A stretch of DNA of 64,000 nt from Sulfuritalea sp. (GTDB lineage: Bacteria; Pseudomonadota; Gammaproteobacteria; Burkholderiales; Rhodocyclaceae): assembly GCA_016710465.1 (NCBI GenBank), contig JADJVS010000016.1, positions 930,001 to 994,000 of the forward strand, in the 5' to 3' direction. The notes under the pieces were generated by a model. The model had not been told where the DNA came from. It made no database searches and saw nothing but the letters and a program-made list of their open reading frames with translations. The translations under genes were made by a program, and so were the position numbers. Positions 1 through 8,897 of the stretch are shown here, in pieces; positions within the stretch are counted from its first letter, which is position 1, and every line of letters begins with the position of its first letter.

Positions 1-2
1 GG

Positions 3-746
3 CTGTACTACGCGGACCGCCTGATGGAATTTCCTGCCGGTCTGCTCGGCGCGGCACTGGGGACGATTCTGTTGCCCAGCCTGGCCAAAACGCATTCCAG
101 CGGCAATCGCGAAGAGTTCTCGGCGCTGCTCGACTGGGGTTTGCGGCTGACCCTGATGCTCACCCTACCGGCCGCGCTGGCGCTGGCATTGCTGGCGGTG
201 CCGCTGCTATCGACTCTGTTCCAGTACGGTGCGTTCACCGCCAATGACGTGCTGCAAACGCGCGACGCGCTGGTGGCATATTCGGTTGGACTCGCCGGCC
301 TGATCCTGGTAAAGGTGCTGGCCCCCGGCTTCTACGCACGGCAGGACATCCGCACTCCGGTGAAGATCGCGATCTTCACGCTACTGCTGACGCAGGCTAT
401 GAACCTGGCCTTCATCGGCTGGCTCAAACACGCGGGACTGGCGCTGTCGATCGGGCTCGCCTCCTGCGTCAATGCCTTCTTGCTCTGGCGCGGCTTGCGC
501 CGCAGCGAGACCTACGTTCCGCAAGCGGGCTGGAGTGGCTTCGCGCTACGGCTGCTGGCCGCCCTGCTGGTGCTCGGCAGTGTGCTGTGGTTCGGTGCCG
601 GCAAGGATGCCTCCTGGCTGGCCATGGGCGGTGCGCAACGGGTACTGCAACTCGGAATCGTGGTCATCGGTGGCATCCTTGCCTACTTCGCCACGCTTTG
701 GCTGCTGGGATTCCGTGTGCTCGATTTCCGGCGACGCGCGGCCTGA
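3..746 (+). CDS. murJ: Lipid II flippase MurJ (MviN), 3' part
   Basis: C-terminal 247 residues of a MurJ/MviN-family polytopic membrane protein; the gene begins before the window and its reading frame is open from base 3. The first visible residues (YYADRLMEFPAGLLG) match the conserved MurJ segment in the middle of the protein. Several hydrophobic membrane segments follow, and it ends in a short basic tail (FRRRAA). MurJ flips lipid-linked peptidoglycan precursor across the inner membrane. Its stop codon directly abuts the stop of the convergent gamma-glutamyltransferase gene, with no room for a separate terminator. Confidence 0.93.
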   Translation: MYYADRLMEFPAGLLGAALGTILLPSLAKTHSSGNREEFSALLDWGLRLTLMLTLPAALALALLAVPLLSTLFQYGAFTANDVLQTRDALVAYSVGLAGLILVKVLAPGFYARQDIRTPVKIAIFTLLLTQAMNLAFIGWLKHAGLALSIGLASCVNAFLLWRGLRRSETYVPQAGWSGFALRLLAALLVLGSVLWFGAGKDASWLAMGGAQRVLQLGIVVIGGILAYFATLWLLGFRVLDFRRRAA

Positions 747-2504
747 TCATTCCCCCCGCGCCGAGCCCTCTCGGCGCGGATCGGCGGCACCGACCCACCG
801 CCCCTCGCGGCGCAGGATCAGGTGCAGGCCGCTGGTCATGTCCAGCATCTGGACGGCGTGGCCACGGCGTTCCAGTTCCCGCGCCAGCCCCGGCGCCACC
901 CTGCCTTTCTCGAGCTCCGTTGCGCCATTCCGGTTGCCGACGTGGCCGAGGGACAACGCCGCGGCTGGCTCCATGCCGTGGTCAAGCACGGCCACCAGGG
1001 TTCGCGCGACATAATTGATGATGCGACTGCCGCCGGGCGAACCAAGCACGGCATGCAAGCTGCCCTCGTCATCGAATACCAGGGTCGGCGACATCGACGA
1101 CATTGGCCGCTTTCCCGGTTCGGCACGGTTGGCCACCGTCTTGCCGGCAGGCGAAGGATTCAATGAAAAGTCGGTGAGCTGGTTATTGAGCAGGAAACCA
1201 TCGACCTGGATACGGCTGCCAAACGCGGATTCGATCGAACTGGTCAGCGCTACCGCATTGCCCTCGGCATCAACGACGGACAGGTGCGTGGTGGCCGGCA
1301 GTTCAGGCGAGTCACCGTCGGCTAGCGTGCCAATTGAAGCCAATTCGCCCGGTTGTGCTGCATCCATCGCCTTTTCCGGGTCCAGCAGACGCGCTCGCTG
1401 TTGCAGGTAGGCCGGAGCCAGCAGTTCACGCTGTGGCACGGTAACGAAATCAGGATCGGCAATGTAGCGCGAACGGTCGGCATAGGCCAGGCGACCGGCT
1501 TCAGCGAAGTCATGGATGGCCTCGGGACGTTCCGGATCTGCCGATGCCCGACCGCTCGCTTCGAGAATGTCTAGTATCTGCAATACGGCAATTCCACCCG
1601 AGGATGGCGGAGGCATGCCACAGATACGCCAGCGCCGGTACGGGGCACAGACAACCTCTCGCTCGCGCGGCCGATAGTCGGCCAGTTCGTCGAGGCCGAG
1701 GCGGCCACCACGCACTTCAACCGCCGCGGCAATGCGCCCCGCCATCTCGCCGCGACTCAGGGTGACGCTGCCCTCGGCCGCGATCCGGCGCAGCGTTGCC
1801 GCCAGTTCGGGATTGGCCAGCAGGCTACCAACCGCCCTGGGTTTGCCGTTGCTCTCGTAATACAGCGCGAATGCCTTCGCGTCCTTCCGCAGCAGCGGAT
1901 CGTCGCGCAACAGCAGATGCAGTCGCGGGGAGATTGGGAAGCCTTTTTCCGCGAGCCTGATCGCCGACGACAGCAGGTGCTGCCAAGCGATCTTGCCGTG
2001 CTTGCGATGTGCCGCCTCAAGCATGGCGAGCAGTCCGGGAACACCCACCGCCTTGCCGCTGGCGAGAATTTCGGCGAATGGCAGCGGACTGCCATCGGCG
2101 TGCCGCCCAAAATCCTCTGAAATCGAGCGCGGCGCGGTCTCGCGACCATCCCAGGCGCTTACTTTCCGCGAAGCGGCGTCCCAGTGGAGAAGGAAGCCGC
2201 CGCCGCCAATTCCCGAGGACTGGGGTTCGACAAGGTTCAGCACCCATTGCGCGGCGATCGCGGCATCAATCGCGCTGCCGCCACGATGCAGGATCTCGAC
2301 GGCCGCATCCGTCGCCAGCGGATTGGCGGTGACTGCCATGAAGCGCGTACCCGCTGCCGCCGGACGCGCCGTAAAGCCGCTGCCGACTTCTGGCTGGGCC
2401 GACTGCCCCCGTCCCGCCGATGCGACCAACAGCAATGCCAGGCACAAGCAAAAACGGGCAGCCCGAAGGCTGCCCGTTGTTTGGGTGATGCCAATGGGAA
2501 TCAC
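747..2504 (-). CDS. ggt: Gamma-glutamyltransferase precursor
   Basis: 585-residue N-terminal-nucleophile hydrolase that cleaves the gamma-glutamyl bond of glutathione in the periplasm. A basic then hydrophobic leader (about residues 14-36) looks like a signal peptide. The autoprocessing site TTHLS lies at 405-409, so Thr405 should become the N-terminus of the small subunit; the glycine-rich SSGGI motif (301-305) also fits the family. The frame begins at a GTG that overlaps the hppA stop as GTGA, which suggests translational coupling. An intrinsic-terminator-like hairpin lies inside the leader codons, so both the start and the level of expression are uncertain. No start nearer the signal peptide leaves a basic n-region. 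Confidence 0.9.
   Translation of the reverse strand: MIPIGITQTTGSLRAARFCLCLALLLVASAGRGQSAQPEVGSGFTARPAAAGTRFMAVTANPLATDAAVEILHRGGSAIDAAIAAQWVLNLVEPQSSGIGGGGFLLHWDAASRKVSAWDGRETAPRSISEDFGRHADGSPLPFAEILASGKAVGVPGLLAMLEAAHRKHGKIAWQHLLSSAIRLAEKGFPISPRLHLLLRDDPLLRKDAKAFALYYESNGKPRAVGSLLANPELAATLRRIAAEGSVTLSRGEMAGRIAAAVEVRGGRLGLDELADYRPREREVVCAPYRRWRICGMPPPSSGGIAVLQILDILEASGRASADPERPEAIHDFAEAGRLAYADRSRYIADPDFVTVPQRELLAPAYLQQRARLLDPEKAMDAAQPGELASIGTLADGDSPELPATTHLSVVDAEGNAVALTSSIESAFGSRIQVDGFLLNNQLTDFSLNPSPAGKTVANRAEPGKRPMSSMSPTLVFDDEGSLHAVLGSPGGSRIINYVARTLVAVLDHGMEPAAALSLGHVGNRNGATELEKGRVAPGLARELERRGHAVQMLDMTSGLHLILRREGRWVGAADPRREGSARGE
2450..2478 (-). terminator. Intrinsic terminator of hppA, inside the ggt leader
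   Basis: A perfect 11-bp inverted repeat (2453-2463 with 2468-2478) has a four-base loop, reading TTCG on the minus strand, and is followed on that strand by five T. It lies 22 bases past the hppA stop, where an intrinsic terminator would be expected, but also within the codons of the ggt signal-peptide n-region. Confidence 0.8.
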
Positions 2505-4618
2505 ACCACCAGCGGCAATATCATCAGCGCAACGATGTTGATGATCTTGATCAGCGGATTCACCGCCGGGCCGGCCGTATCCTTGTACGGATCGCCGACG
2601 GTGTCACCGGTAACGGCCGCCTTGTGGGCCTCGGACCCCTTGCCGCCGAAGTGACCATCTTCGATGTACTTCTTGGCGTTGTCCCAGCAGCCGCCGCCGG
2701 TAGTCATCGAGATCGCGACAAACAGACCGGTAACGATGGTGCCCATCAGCACACCACCGAGCGCACGCACACCGGCACCGACGCCCCCGACCGCCGGCAT
2801 CAGCATGTTCATCACCACCGCCGCGACCACCGGAACCAGCACCGGCAGCAGCGAGGGGATCATCATTTCGCGGATCGCGGCCTTGGTCAGCATGTCGACG
2901 CAAGTGCCGTACTCGGGCTTGGCCGTGCCTTCCATGATGCCTTTGATTTCCTTGAACTGGCGACGGACTTCGACCACCACCGAACCGGCGGCGCGGCCGA
3001 CGGCTTCCATTCCCATCGCGGCGAACAGGTAGGGCACCATGCCGCCGATAAACAGGCCGATGATGACAGCCGGATCGGAAAGATCGAACGCGAACTTGAC
3101 GCCGGGTTTGAGCGCCTCGAGGCCGTGCGTGAAGTCGGCGAAAAGCACCAGAGCCGCCAGGCCGGCAGAGCCGATCGCATAGCCCTTGGTCACGGCCTTG
3201 GTGGTGTTGCCCACGGCGTCGAGTGGATCGGTGATGCCACGCACGGAATCCGGCAACTCGGCCATTTCAGCAATACCGCCGGCGTTGTCGGTGATCGGAC
3301 CGTAGGCATCAAGTGCAACGACGATGCCGGCCATTGACAGCATTGACGTCGCGGCAATGGCGATGCCGTAGAGCCCCCCCAGAACATAGGAGGCCCAGAT
3401 CGCGCCGCACACCGAGAGCACCGGCCAGGCGGTGGCCTTCATCGATACGCCGAGACCGGCGATGATGTTGGTGCCGTGACCCGTGGTCGAGGCTTCGGCC
3501 ACGTGTTGCACGGGCTTGAACTCGGTACCGGTGTAGTACTCGGTGATGTAAACCATCAGGCCGGTCAGGATCAAGCCGATCACCGAAGCACCATAGAGTC
3601 GCATCTGCGAACCACCGCTGATGTTCAGCATGCTGTCGAGCAGGTGGTCATCCACCAGCCATCCCGTCATGGGATAGAAGGCAACCAGAGCCAGCACGCC
3701 GGCAACGATCAGGCCACGGTACAGGGCGTTCATGATCTTGCCGCCGGGCGAGGCCTTGACGAACATCACGCCGATGATCGAGGCAATGATCGAGAAACCG
3801 CCGAGTGCCAACGGATAGATGACGGCCTGTTCGGCGAATACGGGATTGGCCTTGAGCAGTAGCGCGCCGAGCAGCATGGTCGCCACCGTGGTCACGGCAT
3901 AGGTCTCGAACAAGTCCGCGGCCATGCCTGCGCAATCACCGACGTTGTCGCCGACGTTGTCGGCGATCACGGCCGGGTTGCGTGGATCGTCTTCGGGGAT
4001 GCCGGCTTCCACCTTGCCGACCAGGTCGGCGCCGACGTCTGCGCCCTTGGTGAATATGCCGCCGCCAAGACGGGCGAAAATCGAAATCAGCGAGGAGCCG
4101 AAACCAAGGCCGACCAGGGGATGAATAATGGCTTCCATACTGGCGCCAGCTCCGAGGTGCCATTTCAGCACCGCGTAGTAACCGGCGACACCCAGCAGAC
4201 CGAGGCCAACCACCAGCATGCCGGTAATAGCGCCGCCCTTGAAAGCGACGTTGAGCGCCGCGTTAAGGCCTTCATGCCCTCCCGCCGACGCGGCCTGCGC
4301 AGTACGAACGTTGGCGCGAACCGAGACGTTCATTCCGATGAAACCGGCGGCGCCAGAGAGCACGGCACCCAGGATGAATCCGACAGCAGTGGTCGTGCCG
4401 AGGAATACCCAGATTACAACCGCGAGTATGGCGCCGACAACACCAATCGTTGTGTATTGACGATTTAGATAGGCTTGGGCGCCTTCCTGCACCGCTGCAG
4501 CAATTTCCTTCATGCGGTCGTTGCCCGCCGGTTGGGCCAGAATCCACTGGCTTACGATCCAACCATAGGCTATGGCGGCCAAGGCGCAGACCAACGCAAA
4601 CATCAATCCTGCTGACAT
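2501..4618 (-). CDS. hppA: Membrane-bound proton-translocating pyrophosphatase
   Basis: 705-residue polytopic pump that couples hydrolysis of pyrophosphate to ion export across the inner membrane. The PPi-binding motif DVGADLVGK is at 194-202, with an Asp/Asn-rich partner stretch just after it (about 210-230). Residues 470-475 read GNTTKA; a lysine at this site (Lys474) marks the K+-independent, H+-pumping subclass, whereas K+-dependent enzymes carry alanine. The ATG follows a strong GGGGGAG ribosome site. It is divergent from a PPi-type phosphofructokinase, which suggests that pyrophosphate is an energy currency here. An intrinsic terminator sits just downstream. Confidence 0.97.
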   Translation of the reverse strand: MSAGLMFALVCALAAIAYGWIVSQWILAQPAGNDRMKEIAAAVQEGAQAYLNRQYTTIGVVGAILAVVIWVFLGTTTAVGFILGAVLSGAAGFIGMNVSVRANVRTAQAASAGGHEGLNAALNVAFKGGAITGMLVVGLGLLGVAGYYAVLKWHLGAGASMEAIIHPLVGLGFGSSLISIFARLGGGIFTKGADVGADLVGKVEAGIPEDDPRNPAVIADNVGDNVGDCAGMAADLFETYAVTTVATMLLGALLLKANPVFAEQAVIYPLALGGFSIIASIIGVMFVKASPGGKIMNALYRGLIVAGVLALVAFYPMTGWLVDDHLLDSMLNISGGSQMRLYGASVIGLILTGLMVYITEYYTGTEFKPVQHVAEASTTGHGTNIIAGLGVSMKATAWPVLSVCGAIWASYVLGGLYGIAIAATSMLSMAGIVVALDAYGPITDNAGGIAEMAELPDSVRGITDPLDAVGNTTKAVTKGYAIGSAGLAALVLFADFTHGLEALKPGVKFAFDLSDPAVIIGLFIGGMVPYLFAAMGMEAVGRAAGSVVVEVRRQFKEIKGIMEGTAKPEYGTCVDMLTKAAIREMMIPSLLPVLVPVVAAVVMNMLMPAVGGVGAGVRALGGVLMGTIVTGLFVAISMTTGGGCWDNAKKYIEDGHFGGKGSEAHKAAVTGDTVGDPYKDTAGPAVNPLIKIINIVALMILPLVV

Positions 4619-4819
4619 AGAGCTCCCCCTGAGAATTAATGAACGAAATAATGAATTTTATCACCACAACTTCGCCATGCGAAAGCCCCGGCAGGGCATT
4701 CGCTCGAAATCCGACGCGCTTACCTCGCTCTCCGGGCGCCAGAGGAATTCAGTTTGTCTGATATTCCTATCGGTCTAGTGGATGCTCGACAACGGGTTTG
4801 ACCGCTATAGTTGATGCTC

Positions 4820-4833
4820 GCCGGTTAACCGGC
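4820..4833. promoter_or_regulatory. 14-bp palindrome between hppA and pfp
   Basis: A perfect palindrome, GCCGGTTAACCGGC, lies 47 bases before the PPi-phosphofructokinase ATG in the divergent hppA/pfp intergenic region. The octamer GATGCTCG occurs twice just upstream (4781-4788 and 4813-4820), and a TATAGT hexamer (4806-4811) is between them. The arrangement resembles an operator, but no regulator can be named from sequence alone. Confidence 0.4.
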
Positions 4834-4880
4834 AACAATATCCACGATCTGGTCCTGCATCTAAAAAAAGGAGCGTCGCA

Positions 4881-6101
4881 ATGCCTCACGGTAAAGTATT
4901 GGTTGCCCAGGGCGGGGGCCCGACCGCTGTAATCAATCAGTCAATGGCGGGAGTGGTGCTCGAGGCCCGCAAGTTCCGCAATGTAGAGTTGGTCTATGGC
5001 GCCTATCACGGCGTGCGCGGCATCGTCGAAGAGGATTTCCTCGACCTGACGCAGGAAACGAGCCACAACATCGAGATGGTTGCCTGCACGCCATCCTCAG
5101 CGCTGGGGTCGACCCGCGACAAGCCCGATCTCAAGTACTGCCAGGAAATCTTCAGGGTACTCAAGGCACATGGCATAGGCTACTTTTTCTACATCGGCGG
5201 CAACGATTCCTCGGATACCGTGCGCATCGTCAGCGAGGAGGCACGCCGCGCCGGATATCCTCTGCGCTGCATCCATATCCCGAAAACGATCGACAATGAT
5301 CTGGTGGGTAACGACCACACGCCCGGATTTCCCTCGGCGGCGCGATTCGTGTCGCAGGCATTCATGGGCGCCAACCTCGACAATGCCGCGTTGCCGGGCG
5401 TATATCTTGCGGTGGTGATGGGACGCCACGCCGGTTTCCTGACGGCGGCCTCGGCGCTGGGGAAGAAGTTCCCGGATGACGGCCCGCACTTGATCTATCT
5501 GCCGGAACGAGTATTCAAGGTTGATAAGTTCCTCATGGACGTCAAGGCGACGCACGAAAAATATGGTCGCTGCGTGATTGCCGCCTCCGAAGGCATCCAT
5601 GATGAAAAGGGCACGCCGATCATCACCCAGCTGACCTCGCAGGTCGAACGCGACGCCCATGGGAATGTGCAACTGTCGGGGACCGGCGCGCTCGCCGACC
5701 TGCTTTGCGACCAGATCAAGGAGAAGCTAGGCATCAAGCGCGTCCGCGGCGATACTTTTGGCTATCTGCAACGCTCGTTCATGGGCTGTGTCTCGGACGT
5801 GGACCAGCGCGAGGCGCGCGAAGTCGGCGAAAAGGCAGTGCAATACGCAATGTGGGGCGACATGGACGGATCAGTGGCGATCAAGCGCACCGGCTTCTAT
5901 TCGGTCGACTATCAATTGGTACCTCTGGAAAGCGTGGCCGGAAAAACGCGCGTCATGGAAGACGAGTTCATCGCGGCGAACGGCACCGACGTCACGGATG
6001 CCTTCCGTCTGTATCTCCGTCCGCTGCTTGGCTCGGGTATGCCCGATGCCTATAGGCTGCGATTGAACAAGGTGGCGAGAATCCTCAAGACCGGAGACTA
6101 A
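4881..6101 (+). CDS. pfp: Pyrophosphate-dependent 6-phosphofructokinase
   Basis: 406-residue phosphofructokinase superfamily protein that interconverts fructose 6-phosphate and fructose 1,6-bisphosphate. Phosphoryl-donor residues are diagnostic: the donor loop reads GGNDS (106-110) with Asp109 where ATP enzymes have Gly, and PKTIDND (134-140) supplies Lys135. The Asp/Lys pair is the signature of PPi users. MGRHAGF is the conserved sugar-binding stretch. The ATG has a good AAGGAG site. It is divergent from hppA and convergent with a second phosphofructokinase, the two stops sharing four bases. The PPi reaction is reversible, so the enzyme could work in glycolysis or gluconeogenesis. Confidence 0.92.
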   Translation: MPHGKVLVAQGGGPTAVINQSMAGVVLEARKFRNVELVYGAYHGVRGIVEEDFLDLTQETSHNIEMVACTPSSALGSTRDKPDLKYCQEIFRVLKAHGIGYFFYIGGNDSSDTVRIVSEEARRAGYPLRCIHIPKTIDNDLVGNDHTPGFPSAARFVSQAFMGANLDNAALPGVYLAVVMGRHAGFLTAASALGKKFPDDGPHLIYLPERVFKVDKFLMDVKATHEKYGRCVIAASEGIHDEKGTPIITQLTSQVERDAHGNVQLSGTGALADLLCDQIKEKLGIKRVRGDTFGYLQRSFMGCVSDVDQREAREVGEKAVQYAMWGDMDGSVAIKRTGFYSVDYQLVPLESVAGKTRVMEDEFIAANGTDVTDAFRLYLRPLLGSGMPDAYRLRLNKVARILKTGD

Positions 6102-7207
6102 TCGCCGAAGCTGATTCCGATGTCCCTGCCGGTCTGCAAGGTGTCGCTATCGAGCGGTACAGCCTTCATGCGCCCGGCGACTTCTTCCAGCGCAACGTAA
6201 TTCACGTTGGGAAACCCGAGCGCCACCATCACCCCCGAGTGCCCTTCATCGAGCGCTCGCACCGCCGCACTGCCAAACCGCATGGCGGCAAGCCGATCGA
6301 ACGCGGTCGGGCTGCCGCCGCGCAGGAGGTGGCCCAACACCACGACGCGCACGTCTTTTCCGGTCTTTTCAGCCAGCACCCTCGCCACGCGCTCGCCGAC
6401 GCCACCAAGGCGCTCCGCGTGGCCAATTTCCGCCGGCTCGAGAATTTCCCGATGCCCGTGTATCGGCTCGGCTCCTTCCGCGACCATCACCAACGAATAC
6501 ATTCGACCCTCGGCGTCACGCGAGCGAATCTTGGCCGCGACCTTGTCGATATCAAAGGGAATTTCCGGAATCAGGATGGCGTGAGCGCTGCCTGAAATCC
6601 CGGCATGCAATGCGATCCACCCGGCATAGCGCCCCATGACCTCGACCACCATTACGCGCTGATGGCTTTCCGCGGTGCTGTGCAGACGATCCAGGCACTC
6701 GGTGGCGAAAGCCACGGCGGTATCGAAACCAAAAGTGGTGAATGTCTTGTCCAGGTCGTTGTCGATGGTCTTGGGCACCCCAACCACGGGTAGCCCCTTG
6801 AGGTGAAGGGCATTGGCGATGGTCAGCGACCCGTCCCCACCGATGGATACCAAGGCATCAATTTCCTTGCGCGCGAAGAACTCAAGGATTTCCTCGGTTC
6901 TGTCGGTATCGCGGGTCGTGCCATCCGGCATCTTCATCGGGAAGTGAAGCGGGTTCCCCTTGTTGGTGGTACCGAGAATGGTTCCGCCGAGATGCCCGAT
7001 GCCGCGCACGCGCTCGCGGGTCAGGCGGAACACGCCGCCCTCGGGGTAGCGCTCGGGAAACAGGATGCCATTGAAGCCGTCACGAATGCCGTAGCATTCC
7101 CATCCGCGATTTGCCGCAGCGATGGCGACGGAACGGATCACGGCGTTAAGGCCCGGCGCGTCGCCTCCTCCCGTGCATACCGCGATGCGTCGAACGTGGC
7201 TGGTCAT
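6098..7207 (-). CDS. 6-phosphofructokinase, probably ATP-dependent
   Basis: 369-residue second phosphofructokinase paralog. The donor loop is GGDGS (123-127) with Gly126, as in ATP enzymes, while PKTIDND (145-151) retains Lys146. This Gly/Lys combination occurs in ATP-using members such as plant and trypanosomatid enzymes, so ATP is the likelier donor, though PPi or mixed use is not excluded. MGRYAGW is the sugar-binding motif. The start has a GGAGG site. The stop overlaps the convergent PPi-type paralog by four bases, and the adenylate kinase gene is 33 bases upstream, so the two may be cotranscribed. Confidence 0.88.
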   Translation of the reverse strand: MTSHVRRIAVCTGGGDAPGLNAVIRSVAIAAANRGWECYGIRDGFNGILFPERYPEGGVFRLTRERVRGIGHLGGTILGTTNKGNPLHFPMKMPDGTTRDTDRTEEILEFFARKEIDALVSIGGDGSLTIANALHLKGLPVVGVPKTIDNDLDKTFTTFGFDTAVAFATECLDRLHSTAESHQRVMVVEVMGRYAGWIALHAGISGSAHAILIPEIPFDIDKVAAKIRSRDAEGRMYSLVMVAEGAEPIHGHREILEPAEIGHAERLGGVGERVARVLAEKTGKDVRVVVLGHLLRGGSPTAFDRLAAMRFGSAAVRALDEGHSGVMVALGFPNVNYVALEEVAGRMKAVPLDSDTLQTGRDIGISFGD

Positions 7208-7240
7208 GATCCCTCCGTGGCGACGAAACGAAGCAGTGTC

Positions 7241-7894
7241 TTAGCCAAGCGCGGCGAAAACCGCGGCCTTGATCGACTCGAGCGGGCCCTCTCCCGACAC
7301 TCTGCGATGTTTTGGCGCTCCCGAGGCACCCGATCTCGCCCATTTTGAGTAGTACTCGATCAGCGGGCTTGTCTGGCTATGGTAGACGGCGAGACGTTTC
7401 TTTACCGTGGCCTCCTTGTCGTCGTCGCGCTGTATCAGGGGCTCGCCCGTGACGTCGTCCTTGCCTTCGACCTTCGGCGGATTGAATACCAAGTGGTAGG
7501 TTCGGCCGGATCCCGGGTGGACACGACGCCCGCCCATGCGCCGGATGATTTCCTCGTCACTGACATCAATCTCAAGCACATAGTCAAGCTCGACGCCTTG
7601 GGCACGTAAGGCCTCCGCCTGCGGGATGGTGCGCGGAAATCCATCCAACAGAAATCCCTTGGCACAGTCGGGTAGCTTCAGGCGTTCGGCAATCAATCCA
7701 AGGATAATGTCATCGGACACCAGTCCGCCGGTGTCCATCACCTTCTTAGCTTCGATGCCCATTGGCGAACCCGCCTTGACGGCGGCGCGCAGCATGTCGC
7801 CCGTCGAAATCTGGGGAATTCCAAACCGTTCGGTGATGAAACCTGCCTGCGTTCCCTTGCCGGCGCCAGGCCCCCCCAACAGAATCAATTTCAT
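7241..7894 (-). CDS. adk: Adenylate kinase
   Basis: 217-residue enzyme for AMP + ATP = 2 ADP. The P-loop GGPGAGKGT is near the N-terminus, and the LID segment (GRRVHPGSGRTYH) carries none of the zinc cysteines seen in some Gram-positive enzymes. The start at MKLILLGG is preceded by GGAGG at five bases; an upstream in-frame TTG would put the ribosome site inside the coding region and is rejected. The last 25 or so residues (from RSGASGAPKH) are an atypical tail. Placement beside two phosphofructokinases and a pyrophosphatase joins AMP, ATP and PPi handling at one locus. Confidence 0.96.
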   Translation of the reverse strand: MKLILLGGPGAGKGTQAGFITERFGIPQISTGDMLRAAVKAGSPMGIEAKKVMDTGGLVSDDIILGLIAERLKLPDCAKGFLLDGFPRTIPQAEALRAQGVELDYVLEIDVSDEEIIRRMGGRRVHPGSGRTYHLVFNPPKVEGKDDVTGEPLIQRDDDKEATVKKRLAVYHSQTSPLIEYYSKWARSGASGAPKHRRVSGEGPLESIKAAVFAALG

Positions 7895-7947
7895 TCTTTC
7901 CTCCAAAAATATATTAAATCACAATGAGTTATAAGTTCCAAGGCAAC

Positions 7948-8721
7948 TTACGCCGAATCACGGGCGACGTCAAACAATTGCCGGACGCGTAGCAGATCCT
8001 CGGCCGTATCCACCCCCGGGGCGGGGGCGTGGGCCACGTCAACTACCCGTATCGGATAGCCATGCCAAAGTGCGCGTAATTGTTCGAGTGATTCGGATTG
8101 CTCATGCGGCGACAGCTCAAGCGTTCCGTAACAACGCAAAAAGGCGACCCGATAGGCATACAGTCCGATGTGACGCCGCGCGGAGAGTCCTGTGGGAAGC
8201 TCCTGCCTCGCCACGGCGAACTGGTCGCGGTCCCAGGGTATCGGCGCGCGACTGAAATAAAGGGCGCGCCCAAGTTTGTCACAGACAACCTTGACGACGT
8301 TCGGACTGAAGAAATCCTCGGCCGAATGCAGCGGATGTGCCGCCGTGGCAATCGCCGCGGTTGGATCGCCAACCAGCGCCGACGCCACCGCATCGATCAG
8401 GGCGGGATCGAGCAGCGGCTCGTCGCCTTGCAGGTTCATCACGATCTCAGTGTCGTGCCAGCCGAGGCTAGCCGCAACTTCGGCAATGCGATCAGTACCG
8501 GTTGGATGGTCGGCTCGGGTCATGACGACCTGGAAGCCGGCACGGTGCACGACATCCGCGACACGTTCGTCATCGGTGGCGACCCAGACACCGTCGGCTT
8601 GGGTGCGTCGCGCAACCTCGACGACCCGCAAGATCATCGGCTTGCCGCAGATGTCGACCAGCGGTTTCCCCGGCAGGCGGGTTGATGCAATTCGCGCCGG
8701 AATGACAATTCTATACGCCAT
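7948..8721 (-). CDS. kdsB: 3-deoxy-manno-octulosonate cytidylyltransferase
   Basis: 257-residue CMP-KDO synthetase that activates KDO for addition to lipid A in the cytoplasm. The N-terminal nucleotide-binding stretch IPARIASTRLPGKPL and the MNLQGDEP motif are family hallmarks. The ATG at 8721 overlaps the stop of the Trm112-like gene as TGATG; the frame extends one codon further to a TTG, which is less likely as the start. It is the last gene of the exbB-exbD-lpxK-Trm112-kdsB run, an order common in proteobacteria. Confidence 0.97.
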   Translation of the reverse strand: MAYRIVIPARIASTRLPGKPLVDICGKPMILRVVEVARRTQADGVWVATDDERVADVVHRAGFQVVMTRADHPTGTDRIAEVAASLGWHDTEIVMNLQGDEPLLDPALIDAVASALVGDPTAAIATAAHPLHSAEDFFSPNVVKVVCDKLGRALYFSRAPIPWDRDQFAVARQELPTGLSARRHIGLYAYRVAFLRCYGTLELSPHEQSESLEQLRALWHGYPIRVVDVAHAPAPGVDTAEDLLRVRQLFDVARDSA

Positions 8722-8897
8722 CAATTCTCTTCGGGAGAAAGCTGGCGCGCCTCGTCTTCGAGCATTACGGGGATGTCATCCTTGACCTGATAGGCCAATT
8801 TGCAGGTCTTGCAAACCAATTCCGCCTCTGCGGCACGGTTTTCAAGAGAACCCTTGCAGACCGGGCAGACCAGAATTTCAAGCAGGCGAACATCCAT
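8721..8897 (-). CDS. Trm112-like zinc-ribbon protein (YcaR/UPF0434)
   Basis: 58-residue protein with the family opening MDVRLLEILVCP and two CxxC pairs (CPVC and CKTC) that should bind one zinc. Relatives of Trm112 in eukaryotes and archaea activate methyltransferases; the role of the bacterial lpxK-kdsB-linked version is not settled. The ATG lies inside the last codons of lpxK and is preceded by GGAG. Its stop overlaps the kdsB start. Confidence 0.9.
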   Translation of the reverse strand: MDVRLLEILVCPVCKGSLENRAAEAELVCKTCKLAYQVKDDIPVMLEDEARQLSPEEN

